Source: Balanoglossus misakiensis | Taxonomy: Eukaryota; Hemichordata | Direction: 5' to 3' | NCBI GenBank assembly: GCA_040954595.2 | Contig: CM082595.2 | Coordinates: 7,378,001 to 7,442,000 of the forward strand | DNA: 64,000 nucleotides | Notes under the pieces: generated by a model | Told to the model about the DNA's origin: nothing | The model's database searches: none | The model's input: only the letters and a program-made list of their open reading frames with translations | Part shown: one piece after another, positions 36,990-49,663 of the stretch | Layout of the letters: each line of letters starts with the position of its first letter | How positions within the stretch are numbered: the first letter of the stretch is position 1 | Made by a program: the position numbers and the translations under genes

Positions 36990-39900
36990 GTAAGACAAAA
37001 CACACTACATACTACATCTGTGTAATGGCTCCCTACATGCAAAGATTGTAACAAAATGGCTATACGTGGTGCCATATTGCGTCACAAATCATAGACGTGT
37101 ATATGTATGTAATTTTCTTGTTGTTGCTCACTGAATGTTTCGATGTAGAGCTCGACATACAAATATTGGGTAACGTGTACGATCCGTGGCTACCTGCGAT
37201 TATACTCGGAATTTTTGAAAGTGGTTGCTTTACAGTGGTTTGCTATTGTTCTGTAAAGGCTTGCGATTCAAAATACGCCAAAAAGCGAATTCCTTGGTCT
37301 CAATATGGTATTCTTCGATATCAAATGACGTCAGACGCGCTCAGGCGGCAGTTACGTTGACATTCAAATTTCCAGCTGACGGGAAACGTCAGAAACATGG
37401 TGCAGACAAAGACTTGCAAACGAAACGCCATGAGGCTGATGAGGCACCATACTTTATACATGTACATGTTACATGTCTGGCGGTTCTAAACACATTCGGA
37501 AAAACTTTTACTGGATGCCGAAATATTGCTTGCCTGTCATCTGGAAATGACAACGCCGTGGGTCTCATGGCCAGATCACGTGATTTATAGTAAAGCATGG
37601 AATTTCACTTGGTCGCAGGTAACCACGGATCGTGTACATATTAGTCTCCAGTTACGAGTGACAGTCACTGTGGTCAATTTTCATTTGTATCGCCTACCAC
37701 CGTTAAAAGTAAGATACATCTGATAACTCTTTTGTTAAAGGCGCATTTGGTAGAAAATACAGGATATATATATTTAGATAAACTACGGTCTCTCCTCCAC
37801 GAATACTACATTCAAATGTCAGTGCAGTGACGTCATGTTGTGTGGCCTAGATTCCTAATGACCGATGACCGACATCTGCTGACTATTGCACTAAACGGAC
37901 GCGGCAACCGGAAAGTTACATTGTAGGTTCCCCGGTCTCAGCGCCTGTCGGTTACTAATGAAACGTCAACCAACATGCAGTATACCTTTCGGCTACACGT
38001 TTGTAATTTGTACTCGTGTGTGCTTGCGGGGAGACGAGACAACTTAAATTGGTCTGTATTTGAAATCAAGAGTGAATTTTGGACGTACATGACTGTAGTC
38101 ATTAAGCACAACCTGCTGAATCGCGTACTACCGCAACTGCGGTCAGAAAAGGTGGATTTTCGTAAAATTCGACCAAATCCTCGAATTTGTCCATATAAAG
38201 TTCTCAAAAAATTGGCATACGACTGTAGAATTCAATCGGACAGCAATTCAATTAACATACATTCAGACAATATCGAAGGGTTCCGCATAAAGCATCCACA
38301 GCTTTGCCAAACATTAGGCCTATGTGAAACCGTTTGACTATTTCTTCATCAATATTAGCCTTACGAACCAGTGGACTACGCAGATACAGTGCATAGTTCT
38401 CTTATTCCATACCCTAAGATGTCGAATTTTGAAAAAAAAATAGTGTTGCAATGTTATCATTTACTTGAAATTCACAGAAAAGCTTTAGAAAACGCTATGA
38501 CACCGTGAGCTAGAGCTAGCACTGTTCAGATGTTGTTCACCAAAGGAGAACTATGTCATGATGAGTTCAAGAAAAGTGTCGACTCAGCATTTTCGTCCAC
38601 GGTATTTTAGACCACCCTGTTTTCTCTTTAGTTTTATACTTATAATTAATTGATATATACATTATAAGAATCGATACAATGACAATGTTTTCAATTTAGA
38701 GTAGCCTCCAATACTACGACCATGCACAATATATTACGATTGAATTTATGCCGACTCGCCAGCGCGTGACTATCACATATGCACAGTCTCTATACGCGGT
38801 ATTGAAGATGTTTGGCTGTAAGCCACTGGCACAATGCACTCTCATAATTCACGAATAGCATTTTATGAAAGTCTATTCATGTTGTCCACATCATTTCTAC
38901 GAAATTTAAATTTCCTAGAAAAGCTGACGTTTGGGCATGCTTAAGATACAAAAGGATATAAAGAATCCTAAGGACACGACCCAGACGCTTTAAACACTAA
39001 ACTCCCTTATATAATGAAGATTATAGTAAGACTATGCAAATGTGAAAAAGTCAGGCTACTGGCAAGACGTACTGTGTGTGCTCCCGGATTTTGAGAAAAT
39101 CACCGGGTTTATGACATTCATTGTCATCCAATCTTACATATGATATCCATGAATACATAGCGAGTATTTATATGTGGAAAATACATTGGAAAATCCTACA
39201 CTGGTAATATATAAAGAGAACGCAGTTTTTCCTCGAAAGAGTTATGCTATAATGGCCGTTTGACCCCATTTGTAAAAAGTCAATGAAATCAGTCAACCAT
39301 GATTATTCAAATTCAAACAACTGCCTAAGCGATGTTTGCTCTCACTGGTCAAGACAAATATAAACCACGAACAAATCTGCGAAATATCGTTATGTAGACA
39401 ATGTATCCAAACACGTAGATTCTACCATAGTTCATGTTTTTTCCACTAGCGACTGTCCATGAAATGACCTTTATTGATGACCAACGTAATAGTCACAATA
39501 TGCATGAAACGCAATATGCTTTCAGTCCCATGGAAGGTGCTAAAAGCGTAGCCTATTGACGCCAATTTCTCACGACACGCTTTGAAATCGTCGATGCGAT
39601 AGATATCTCAAAATCGGTCATTTTCTCAATGAGGTGAGTATATTGTTGAAACATTCGCCGATAGCAGAAAAAAAGACCCAATTCGATTCGCTCTGAAAAA
39701 TATGTGTCGACAACTGCCTGTAATTTTAGGCTATCATGTATTTTCATCTTCTTTCATGAGCAGAATTGAACTCTGCAAACCACTACAGACCTATATGTAT
39801 CTATACACTAAGTTGACGTAACTTTTAATAGTGTTACCGTACATTGTTGAAGACCTTTCATTTTTACGATCCCGTGCGTGATTCGATTGCCCGTGGTCGA

Positions 39901-41966
39901 ATGTTAAAAGCTTATCACAACACGACGTGAAAAAGGGGTTGTTCGAGTGATGTATTCCCAAAGATGGAAGATAAGACGCTCGATCAAATGGACTTTTGTA
40001 CAGACCAGTCTCCTTAAAATCCCAAACGAGCGATGTAAAATGAAATGGGGAATTCGAACTGGTGAATAATGTTTGCGAGTTTGGTCTATAGGTGCGTCCT
40101 TTAGGTAACTTCGCCAATGTGCCGGAGATGCTGTCAAGGACGAACACCACGTCGTCGTCCGCGGTGCCACTGCATAGGCGCGTCTTATAGTTTAAACCTC
40201 TGCTTCATAAATTGCATCATATTTTTCACCATCTTCTGTCATCGTGTAAAATGTGTGATTGTAGACCTTGATAAATTCTTCTACTATTAAAACTCACGCG
40301 GAAGTCAAATATACACGCAATGGTGCATTAGCTGCTGATGGCAGTAGGGAAAACATCATTGCATTCAGGGCCGGTTGATTGATCGTGTATCGCATCTTGC
40401 TACAGAAAAGTACTTTCATTTTTTTTTTCGATCATTTGTGATTGTGTTTCAAGACAATATTCTGTATGGGTCGGTGGTGAAATCCGTTACAATTTAATCC
40501 TCCCTATAGGAAAACAGATAGTTTATGCTCTTGTAATAAGCTGCATTTCGAACAGGGAACTGTTGGCCACCGCAACTGTATGAACCTATTTCGTTTTCGT
40601 CACTTTTTCTGACGGAAAACAAGTGAAAAATGGAAAGTGTAAAATGGTACAGGTATTGAAGTTCATTCGGTCAGGAGTGCAATTTTTGACAAAAGATTCG
40701 CATCACAGTCTTACTAGGCCCCCTAAGTGCATTCTATCTTGATCAGGAGACTTTGCATCTTTGGACACTTTGATTGATCGGGTGCAGAGAGACGATTCTC
40801 GCGAGTTGACGCTACTTACACCTCAGGGCTATACGGTTACCCTTTCCACATAACACATCCACAGAAATGTCGCACCCTCCCTAATAAATACAACTATTTG
40901 TAGATGTTTACAGTTTAGAACCACTTTGAAGATAATTTGGAGGTGTGGTTGTCGTAAAGGGGTATGTTATCTTGAGCTAGATTGCTATACCCAGTGGGAT
41001 GGATGCGCGCTGAGTGACGTCAGATGCCGAACCTCTGCTCGCTTCGAAGTAATACGGGGATTTCGACCTCGAAACACACAGGACCGATATTCAGCAAAAT
41101 CACTCAGTAGTTTAATAGAGCGGTTATATCCATACAAAAAAGGACCAATAATATGTCCAACCCGTTTCTATCTATACAAACAACCTAAAACTTTGAAAAT
41201 GTCTCACGCGCTCTAGTCATGCAGACAAAACAATGTTTTGGTTTATTTTCCTAGACCAGATCCAATTTCAACCCCTGATCTGGAAGGTGGCTGTATATTG
41301 CAACTTTTTTAAAAAATATCTCATCCCATTAACCAAATACGGGGTCAATTAACGCGCACGTGGCCATATAACAGAAAAAAAACGTGTACAGGTTGTGTTT
41401 CTAATAATTGATATTTATTGTCAACACGTAAACACCGTTTTCTGGTGTGAAATACATATTTACATGAAGGTGTACCTTACGGCGCATGATTTCTTTCAAA
41501 ATTAATTTAGGTCATGGTCTTATTTTCGTAGTCATACTTATATTTTCTACTCAAGCCCTAAGATGATTTCGAAACAAACAGTACGCCGTGGTTTCGTTAA
41601 AAAGTACCAGACCATAAGAATGAATATGGAAAAAAAAACCTATTTTAGCCACACAAATACTATTAAAAAGAAAAACAATGTGGAAATGGTATAATTTTAT
41701 ATTGATACGTTATATAACTAAGTGTTGAATAAATAGAGTTGTATGAAAGGAAACCATTTTCCATGGTGTTCCAGTTATCATCATAAACATACTGATACAT
41801 GGAAATTGATTGGATGACAAAGCGTTCTATAATGACGCGCGCTAAATGTTATCCAATGGCGCGATGTGTATTAGACGGTCAGAAACTACAACGTGCCACA
41901 CGACAGTTACACAGTCAATTGTTCAATGTTTCTAATACGAATTTGGCTAATTTGTGACTGTGTGAG
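36990..41966. other. No gene recognised
   Basis: Five kilobases with only motif-free open frames. 37149 onward could hold a further exon of the 36849 gene. 39791-40150 (-) is open but unsupported. Confidence 0.35.
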
Positions 41967-42121
41967 AAATAGAATCTCACACACCAAGGACCTAGGATCA
42001 TATTTCTCACACTCGTTGGGGATATTTTATCCCGCAATCGCCTGTGGCCCGCGTGGGACAAAATATTCCCGACGAGTGTGAGAAATTTAATCCCAGGTCC
42101 CTGGGAGTTTGAGATTCGATT
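41967..42121. mobile_element. Foldback element (155 bp)
   Basis: A near-perfect palindrome. Left-arm blocks GAATCTCA, GGACCTAGGAT, TTTCTCACACTCGT and GATATTTTATCCC are each mirrored in the right arm with few mismatches. The centre is CpG/GC-rich. No coding capacity; a hairpin MITE is the likely class. Confidence 0.8.
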
Positions 42122-42341
42122 AATTCTTATTTAGTTCATTGTTTGTTTTTATATGTTTGAATGTCCCCAATGTATCATGGAAATGTCACGTAAATTATTC
42201 TATACAAGTATATGGGCGGTGCAAATAGAGAAATATTCGTGATATACCACGGTTGAAACTGCCCAGGTAATAATTTTGTCACAAATCGTTTTATTCCATT
42301 AACTGTGTTGGTTTTTTTGCTTCAATAAAATCTTGTTTTAA

Positions 42342-43074
42342 GGTGGCACTGCATGAAACCGTCGAGACTTTTTCAGAGGCCTATTTCTCATCAAAGAAAA
42401 AGTTAAAACCCCCATAAACCATATATATTCTGGAAGCTGAGATTTTGAACTTTTGTTTGAGTTGCAAATATTATTGATCCCCGGAAATGGTGGCGATTTT
42501 GGGTGAAAAAACCCATTTTTTGATATTATGTCATGAAATTTAAAATAGGTAAAAAAGTTGACCATGCATCATGCATCTTAATATGTCATTCAAAACTAGA
42601 GTACACGTGCAAAAAAACGCTAATTTTGTTTTGCGTTAGCTGCTTCCATTGAGGAGTAACAGCGTTTAAAAGTTAGATTTTCAGAAAATTTGATCAAATT
42701 CACGGTGAGTTGTATTGAATCAGAGTTTATTCCCGCCAGGGACACTTTATCGACAAACAAAACTAGCGTTTTGTTGGATGGGTCATACACAATTCCCTGT
42801 CAAAATTTGAGCAAATTCGGCCAACGCAGGGCGAAGCTATTTTAGTCCGAAGTTGTCAAGAGCAGCGAAAATGCAAACTGAGAAAAACGGCTATTTGCAT
42901 TGTTGACACCTATTTGTTAAGCTGTGAACTCATTCAGAAAAGTGCTATTTTGGGGTGATTATGCACCATTTCCGCCAAGACGTATTAGTCAGGTTGTGGG
43001 TCAGTATTAGGCCTATCGATTTATGTAAAGAAGTAAAATTTGGCAAAAATCACAACTTTTCATGCAATGCCACC
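42342..43074. mobile_element. TTAA-flanked MITE (733 bp)
   Basis: Ends GGTGGCACTGCATGAAA and TTTCATGCAATGCCACC are inverted repeats of about 17 bp with one mismatch. TTAA lies directly outside both (42338-42341, 43075-43078). No transposase frame. A piggyBac-type non-autonomous element is the best reading. Confidence 0.8.
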
Positions 43075-44841
43075 TTAATCACAGTCACTCCTGTGGTTTA
43101 AAGGCCCTTCTCAACAGTTGTCCAATAAACAGTTACGTGCTAACACAAAGGATTTCTCATTTGCCTTCATTGTTCTGCCCTGGGATCGATGAATCTTTAG
43201 CTGATGTTAAGTATAATTTCATTACATTCCAATAAAGAATGATTTGGTATGCATTTGTTAATTTCATGAAACTCAAAAAAATTGTATTTAGCAAGGCGTG
43301 GTCATCTTGTGATATCTTGTGATAATTTCCGTTTTTCTTTTGATCAAAATCGAATTGTCAGATTGAATATATGTAAATCTGCTTTCTATTCTAAGCCGGA
43401 GACATGTCAAACATTATAAATACAAACTTTGTATTTATCTTCAATATATCAGAGAAGGCAGTGCGTCTCTGCTGGTAGAGACACACTGCCTTCAAAAATA
43501 TATCGTATTATTGCAGGCGGTAAATTATTCATGAAATGTTTCTGCTCTGTTAGCTTCGTTGATATGAAGCCGTGTGCGCATGCGTTGTAGCAACATGATG
43601 AAAGATCGTCCAACCGTCCAACGTCTACTGTTAATTGTGTTCTGTTTGAAGTTTTGGATCTGAAATATTTATACCAGTCTTTTTCACAATCGTTTCTTTT
43701 AATTGTAGCAGGAGTTCTGTTACAATACGTGTCCCACCGGCGCACCCCGGGTTCACCCTTGGAGCTGAAGTATACAATCACAGTACATGTTGTGCATCTC
43801 ACGGCACGAAAAATATTTATCCCAATTAAGTTACCATGACGACCCTTCTGTACACGCCAAATCACAGTATAAATATTTTAGAAAGATTTCTAAAATGCAA
43901 TCGTATATTGACAGCTAACGTGATAATATAAATGTACAAAATTACAAATTTTGAAAAATCTTATCGTTCACTGGACTGTCACTTTACAAATGTATAATAA
44001 CCTTGTACAAGAGTGTAACTGAGACAATGAGCGTTATTTGATGTAAGCCAAGAGTATAAGTTATCAATAAACATTTGGTTCGTACGCTTGTATTCAAAAA
44101 CATGTTTCACACTGCATTCTGGGACCTGATTAGAATGTTGACTGTCTGATAGGCACGAACAATATGTCCTTCACCCCTTAAGAGGTTAGCTTGGTGCAGT
44201 TCCCACTGCATTTGTAATCTCTAAACTAACCGTTTTCTGTGATGGTCGAGGTGCAACTACTTTGGACTCTTCAATGCTAGTTACCGCATAACGACGGTTA
44301 ATTGTCGATTGCCGTGCCATAAAGAATAGCAGTACAATCTATCAAATTAACATCTATTCACACAATTTACCAACAGTGTAATTTATCTATCCTCCTCACC
44401 ACTAGGCAGGAGTGTGTTCAACGACTATTCCAACTACATTAAACATATAAAATTATCACACCCCAGGTTAACGAAGATGCTTTTTAGACACATCCAATGT
44501 CTTTATGAGTATTCCATGTTGATAGAAATCCGTGGATAATATCGTGAATGTAAATCTACTTGTACACCTTTTACCCCGTGAATTTCTGAATTGAGAAGGA
44601 CGATATATCTATTTCTCATAAATAAACGTTGATAAACCCTCAATATACCCTCTGTGGAAAATAGAATGATGCATCTTCCCCTTTGATTTATGTGGGGCCT
44701 TCTTATTAAAGCAATTTATGAGAGAGATATGAGGGGTAGATTTGAAAGATGTTCCGCAGATCAGCGCTCTGATTTCTGACTGATACGTGAAAACAAAATT
44801 CCCCACTGGCATAAACAAGTGCGTCAGCGTTCCAACTCCTT
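43075..44841. other. No gene recognised; one short hairpin
   Basis: A 40-bp hairpin (GAAGGCAGTG / CACTGCCTTC, 43454-43493) lies inside an otherwise unsupported minus-strand open frame (43449-43865). The 3' UTR of the GPCR gene should fall in the upper part. Confidence 0.35.
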
Positions 44842-45945
44842 CTAGATTTCTCTCTCTGTTACCTGAATCGCATTTGTCTCCATGGTAACTACATGATTGT
44901 TACTTTGAGTCGAGCCACTGAAGTCGATCACATTCGGTTTTGGGCTACACTTAAAGATTTTCAGCAATTCAGCCCGAAACATTTGATACTGCAAAGCGTA
45001 TATCATAGGGTTTATGCAGAGGTTGAAAAACGCGAAAAGTTCTGGAATGTCGGAAAATCCCAGGAAAATAATGTCCTTATCGATTTCTGTGATATTGTAA
45101 AGAAAGAATCGCAGAGCTTGTGGGGTCCAACAGAAAAGGTAAGCCAGTGAAACGAGGAACATAGTCTTTGTCACGTTCCGCATGGATTTTTCTTTGAAAT
45201 TTTCCCGTTGGCGTCGGGTGCTTTGCGCAGGGCCCTGTTCCACGCGGACAGCAGTCGCTGGATTAGAAGAGTTTATTTGGCGGGACCGTTTTCTGAGAAA
45301 CCAGATAATGCTGCTATAAGTAAAAATCATTCCCCCGAGGGGTAATACGTATTCCGTGACAAATATCAACAGACCGGATAACATCTGCAAGAAGCCAGGT
45401 AGTCTTTTGTACTTGCAGGACGACCCTTCTGCGAAATTGACAACGAGCCAAAATAATTCAAGTAGGAAAGGTATCAACCATACAAAGGCAATTGCAATGC
45501 GAGCTTTGACTTTTGTGAATTGGTTTTTGTACTTCAACGGATGAACCACGGCGATGTATCTCTCTAGTGTCAGGAGCGTTAGATTCAGCGACGAAACCAT
45601 GATCAAACTCCAGTTAATGTACTCCGAATACCAAATCTTACAAAACAAATCCGCGAGAATGCGAGATTCGGGCACAGGGACAAGTGGTATGCAGTGGCGA
45701 AGGATAACAAAAATGGAACACACAAGGTCGATCACTGATTGGTTGATGATGAAAAGGTTTGTCAAACTGTGCAATGAACGTGCTCTGGAGTAAACATAGC
45801 AAACCAAAAGATTACCAACAATCCCCAGAGTACCTATGAATCCAAGAAAAACCGTCATTTGATAATCAGAAAAAAATCTTGACCAGCCAACGACTGACCC
45901 ACGCAACAAAGCCTCTGTTGTATTGGCGGCTGTTGTGTTTTCCAT
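44842..45945 (-). CDS. Class A (rhodopsin-type) G-protein-coupled receptor
   Basis: A 367-residue seven-helix receptor at the cell surface. Hallmarks: two N-glycosylation sites (N3, N8), GN at 44-45 in helix 1, D73 in helix 2, C102 in helix 3 paired with C177 in loop 2, ERY (128-130), W156 in helix 4, P202 in helix 5, CWTP (272-275) in helix 6, NPMIY (312-316) in helix 7 and C333 for palmitoylation. Helices lie near 31-53, 61-85, 105-127, 149-170, 186-216, 258-283 and 294-318. The layout is that of peptide (galanin/somatostatin-like) receptors that have expanded in invertebrate deuterostomes; the ligand cannot be told. The coding part has no intron. The first ATG is used and leaves a typical short N-terminus. 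An ATATAAATA stretch lies about 10-20 nt before the ATG. The duplicated small exons at 47.8 and 48.8 kb on the same strand could be 5' UTR exons. Confidence 0.93.
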   Translation of the reverse strand: MENTTAANTTEALLRGSVVGWSRFFSDYQMTVFLGFIGTLGIVGNLLVCYVYSRARSLHSLTNLFIINQSVIDLVCSIFVILRHCIPLVPVPESRILADLFCKIWYSEYINWSLIMVSSLNLTLLTLERYIAVVHPLKYKNQFTKVKARIAIAFVWLIPFLLELFWLVVNFAEGSSCKYKRLPGFLQMLSGLLIFVTEYVLPLGGMIFTYSSIIWFLRKRSRQINSSNPATAVRVEQGPAQSTRRQRENFKEKSMRNVTKTMFLVSLAYLFCWTPQALRFFLYNITEIDKDIIFLGFSDIPELFAFFNLCINPMIYALQYQMFRAELLKIFKCSPKPNVIDFSGSTQSNNHVVTMETNAIQVTEREI

Positions 45946-46283
45946 TTGTGTCTATTTATATGTAATCGATTTGAAAGCAAGATGACAATCAATTTAAGTC
46001 ACAAACCCCTTACTGGTTCCGCCCTGTAGCGCAGGCGGGCCAAATGGCCAAAATGTACTGACAACTTGTCCACTAGAAGAGAAGGTTTACAATGCCTGTT
46101 GACAATCTTCTGTTTCTATGCAAACAGGCCAGCACCTCTTGCGACGATCATACCAATGGAACTCATCCTGTGTCCGATGTTCATGAAATTAAGGTTGCAT
46201 CTGTGTGACTTGTAACTATCTTCAGTGTGTACACAACTTGCACAACACGTATATACTGCAATTAGGATAACATAATAATACAA

Positions 46284-46400
46284 ATGATGATGGTGGTGGT
46301 GGTGGTGGTGGTGGTGGTGGTGATGATGATGATGATGATGATGGTGATGAGGGTGATTTGGATGATGAGGAGGACGGCGACGGGGGGCGGGGGCGGTAAT
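46284..46400. repeat. (GGT)n/(GAT)n microsatellite
   Basis: GGT units followed by GAT units and a G-rich tail (cggggggcgggggcgg). The poly-His open frame on the minus strand is an artefact. Confidence 0.95.
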
Positions 46401-46651
46401 GGTGATGATTATAATAGTTACTATCATTAAATATTAATACACATCTAACTTAATCAGTACGTGTAACTTGATTACTCTAACGGAAAAATCATATCTGGTA
46501 CTGCTCTACTCTTTATATACAAATATATAAATTGAAATGGATTTCATTTTTTCATTTCTTCACTGTACGCATGCCAAAATATCTCTAATGATAATTACTA
46601 TCAAATCATATTTCCTTTTGTACTATATCTCAGAATTTCTATGAAGAACAC

Positions 46652-46699
46652 AGTATACTCATTTATCTAGGAATGGATACTTAGATAAATGAGTATACT
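46652..46699. repeat. Perfect 18-bp inverted repeat
   Basis: AGTATACTCATTTATCTA and its exact reverse complement are separated by 12 nt. No coding context. It could be the core of a small foldback element. Confidence 0.8.
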
Positions 46700-47771
46700 C
46701 ATTCCCCGTGTAGTGGATCTTTGCAAAAGAGTGTTGTTTCTGAGTGATGATGGAGAAAAATAAATTTAAAGGCACGTAAGCTGCAACTTTTGGGATAATT
46801 TTCATATTTTTTTGTTTCAAACTGCACTACCATTAGTCCATGCAGATGAAGGCAGTGAACAATAAACAAGCATTATAAACCCTAAATATGAGTGCATATG
46901 CAAGTTTTAACCAGATAAATAATAAAGCTTTGCCGCAAGCGATTATGGCCGCCACCGTGGGAAAGTGCAAGAAACAATGAAAATGTCGCATTTCCGGTTG
47001 TGAAACTTCATAAACAAAACATGATCTCATCCACTTGAGCTCATGGAAGTAAATTTACACCACTGAGACATCAGATTTTCATTTTTCATTGCAATATTAT
47101 TGCACTTTTTTTAAAATTGCAGGAATTTTCGTTTTTCTTTAATTGTTGGCCTTTTTGTCATAAATAAGTGTTGAGCTTGATATATTATCATGAAATAGCA
47201 TTTAATAGACATAATTAAAAGCATATATGAGATTATTTAAAACTTTAATTTTTATCCAGTTGCAGCTCATGTGCCTTTAAGCAGAAATTCAGTGCTGGTG
47301 GTATAAACAATTGTTATTATTTTTTACTTGTGCTGTCCACAAGAACATTTGGATTTGACTTAATGTTTGTAATGTCTGTGCACACGAAGATATGCACATG
47401 CGCATAAGACAATAGTCGGCCTTTAACTGTCCACCTTGAGAATCAATCATTTTATTGTACCTATTGTCACCTAAAACTTCAAACTAACACAGTTTATGTA
47501 AGACATAGACATGTTAAGTTAGTTATGTTAAAGTCTGTGTGTATACTAGTCTTCTTAGACTTGGGACTGCAGAAGCACACCACAAACACACACACAAGAA
47601 GATCTCGTTCATCATTTAATTGCCTGATAGATATTTAATTTAACGAAGGCAGACAGTCGCATTTTCAGAAATTTCACTTATACATCTATTTTTTTAATTT
47701 CATAATTCGGTTTACATCGCAAAATAGTAATTCAGACAATTAAAGTAAAAGATGATCATGGTGATAGTTAC
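46700..47771. other. No gene recognised
   Basis: AT-rich with no supported feature. It may be intronic to a transcript joining the exons at 47.8/48.8 kb to the GPCR gene. Confidence 0.3.
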
Positions 47772-47840
47772 CTCTATCTGTAGCTTCTGACTGTGACGTT
47801 GAATTCTTTTCGTTCCGTCGCATTCGATTTCCGAGTAGTC
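47772..47840 (-). CDS. Candidate 69-nt exon, copy 1
   Basis: Minus-strand exon with an acceptor (TTTTGCAG/GAC) and a donor (AGAG/GTAACTATC). Two frames are open: one reads DYSEIECDGTKRIQRHSQ..., another LLGNRMRRNEKNSTSQSEAT. An equal-length duplicate with the same splice-site sequences lies 1017 bp upstream at 48788-48856. Because the duplicate has stops in every frame, a non-coding 5' UTR exon is at least as likely as a coding one. The nearest downstream gene on this strand is the GPCR at 44842-45945. Confidence 0.4.
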
Positions 47841-48445
47841 CTGCAAAACAGGACAAACATTTGAAATACATGGTTATCTCGACTGGTAAACGACAATATC
47901 TAAATTACCATTACTGAAGATTTTCACGTCTTTTATAAATTATTGAAAAAAACTGTATATACGGATATTGGGACGGAAAACAATGGATTTGGGATGGAAA
48001 ACAATTGATTTACATTATTAAAGAGACAAAGTCTCTCTCTCGCTGCCTTTTATTCATTAAATGTGTTTGATACAAGACACTGTTTATGTTATTCTACATG
48101 TGAATATATAGTTAATCAACGTTCGACTACACACAACATCCATCCCACTTGTAGACACGAGAGTAAAAAACTCGCCAAATGAATAATCGGTCTATACCAT
48201 TTAAATTTCTGGGTTTTAATCTCTTTGTGGTGAATTCATAATTTCTGGCTGAGTGAAACGAGAGTGCCTTTATCTGCTCTGTTAAAAACGAGTGAATGTT
48301 GAGATGTAAAGTATGTACAAGGAAATGTGTAATTATCCAGAAATAATAAGAATATTTGAATCTATTATTTCCATCATGTATGTTTTCCGTTTGTTGTCTT
48401 CGTTTTGATTTTGTTTAAATAAGCTGATGTAACACTTTTTATGGG

Positions 48446-48709
48446 GGTCACACACACACACCATTAAGAAGGTTCTGAAGCGCCTCAGATGAAATATTAT
48501 TACGTGCGAACGGTTTAAGTGGTCCTGAAACGTCTCAGATTAGAAACCGTATTAAAAAACGTGTGGACGGTGTAAGTGGTTCTGAAATGCCTTCAGCGCC
48601 TATACATAAACTTTGTGTGTGTGTGGACACACCGCGACTCAAAGGATTAATGCTCTGTGTTTACAAAAGGCAAATAGTGTCTCAATTTTTTTTCGTGTGT
48701 GAACCTGGT
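48446..48709 (+). mobile_element. Dispersed repeat family A, third copy
   Basis: Shares 'gattagaaaccgt', 'gtgtggacggtgtaa', 'gcgcctatacataaactt', 'caaatagtgtctcaa' and the end 'gaacctggta' with 23005-23260. It contains an extra internal partial duplication of the 'cgtctcagat' block. It lies between the two copies of the duplicated exon. Confidence 0.7.
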
Positions 48710-48787
48710 ATAAGTGAGGTTTTATAAAAGATTTAGAAAATCAGAAGTCAGATACCAAAAGTGCAAAATGATCAAGGTGATAGTTAC

Positions 48788-48856
48788 CTCTACAGCTTCC
48801 TATATTGGAACGTTGAAATCTTGCCGCTTCCTCGCCTTTGATTTATGAGTATAGTC
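48788..48856 (-). pseudogene. Candidate 69-nt exon, copy 2 (frames closed)
   Basis: Same length, acceptor type (ATTTGTAG/GAC) and donor (AGAG/GTAACTATC) as 47772-47840. The flanking 'acatttgaaata' and 'atctaaatta' intron sequences are also duplicated. All frames contain a stop, so it is either a non-coding alternative exon or a dead duplicate. Confidence 0.4.
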
Positions 48857-49565
48857 CTACAAATAGAACACACATTTGAAATATTTAGAGCTCTTGACCG
48901 GTAAATAATGACATCTAAATTATCATTACTGAAGAAATTTAAAAATAATGCAGGCATCGAAAGACGAGAACAGACGAAAACAAATGACAACGATGTAAAC
49001 TAGAATGGGGGCGAATAACAATGGAGACAAAATAAACACAAACAAGAGGTGAAAACAGAGGATAATACGTGAAGACACACGACAGATTAAACTGAGCCTT
49101 ACAATTATATTGGCCAAGCAGGTTTTCAACACATAAGCGCACTGAGTGAATAACTAGTAGCTTGGGAAGCCGGCTGGGCTATGAACTACGGCACAAATAT
49201 TGTGACTGATGCATCGATCCCAGATCGCGTGTTCACTGGTCGAGTGACAAATCACAGTACTTTGAAAGCTTAACATCATTTGGTTTTTATACAAAGCACG
49301 TGCCCCTCCTAGTATATAGCGTATTTTTATTGGGCAAGGTGATCACGTGACATTTGTTGCCACTTGCGGGCGACACTCGCAGAATATACAGTAAATGTCA
49401 TCATGTATTTTCCCGCTCAAAAAATTGTGACTGGAAGAATAACCCGTCTTGTCATTGTCACAGTTAGTATTTCACGTTTAGCCCTCTAAATTGCTGTGAG
49501 GTTTGACATTGCCATACTTCGTCTAAATCTACTTATATCAGCAACAGAATTCTCAGATAACGAGA

Positions 49566-49599
<34 letters not shown>

Positions 49600-49663
49600 C
49601 GACGACGACGATGATGATGATGATGAGGAGGAGGAGGAGTAGGAGGATGGTGGTGGAGGTGGT
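49566..49663. repeat. (GAT)n/(GAC)n/(GAG)n microsatellite
   Basis: Trinucleotide run changing from GAT to GAC, back to GAT, then GAG and GGT. Confidence 0.95.

Noticed and set aside
37975-38337. 120-aa plus-strand open frame
   Set aside because: No motif, and it overlaps an open frame on the other strand of similar quality.
40040-40065. B-box-like AGTTCGAATTCCC on the minus strand
   Set aside because: No matching A-box or cloverleaf.
39791-40150. Minus-strand frame containing VVFVLDS, like the start of a VWA domain
   Set aside because: The metal-binding DxSxS pattern is absent, the frame then drifts into unrelated sequence, and no donor is present.
43449-43865. 138-aa minus-strand open frame
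   Set aside because: No domain; its C-terminal end is made by a 40-bp hairpin; no splice or poly(A) context.
46116-46427. Poly-histidine protein
   Set aside because: Trinucleotide microsatellite read in one frame; no flanking coding signal.
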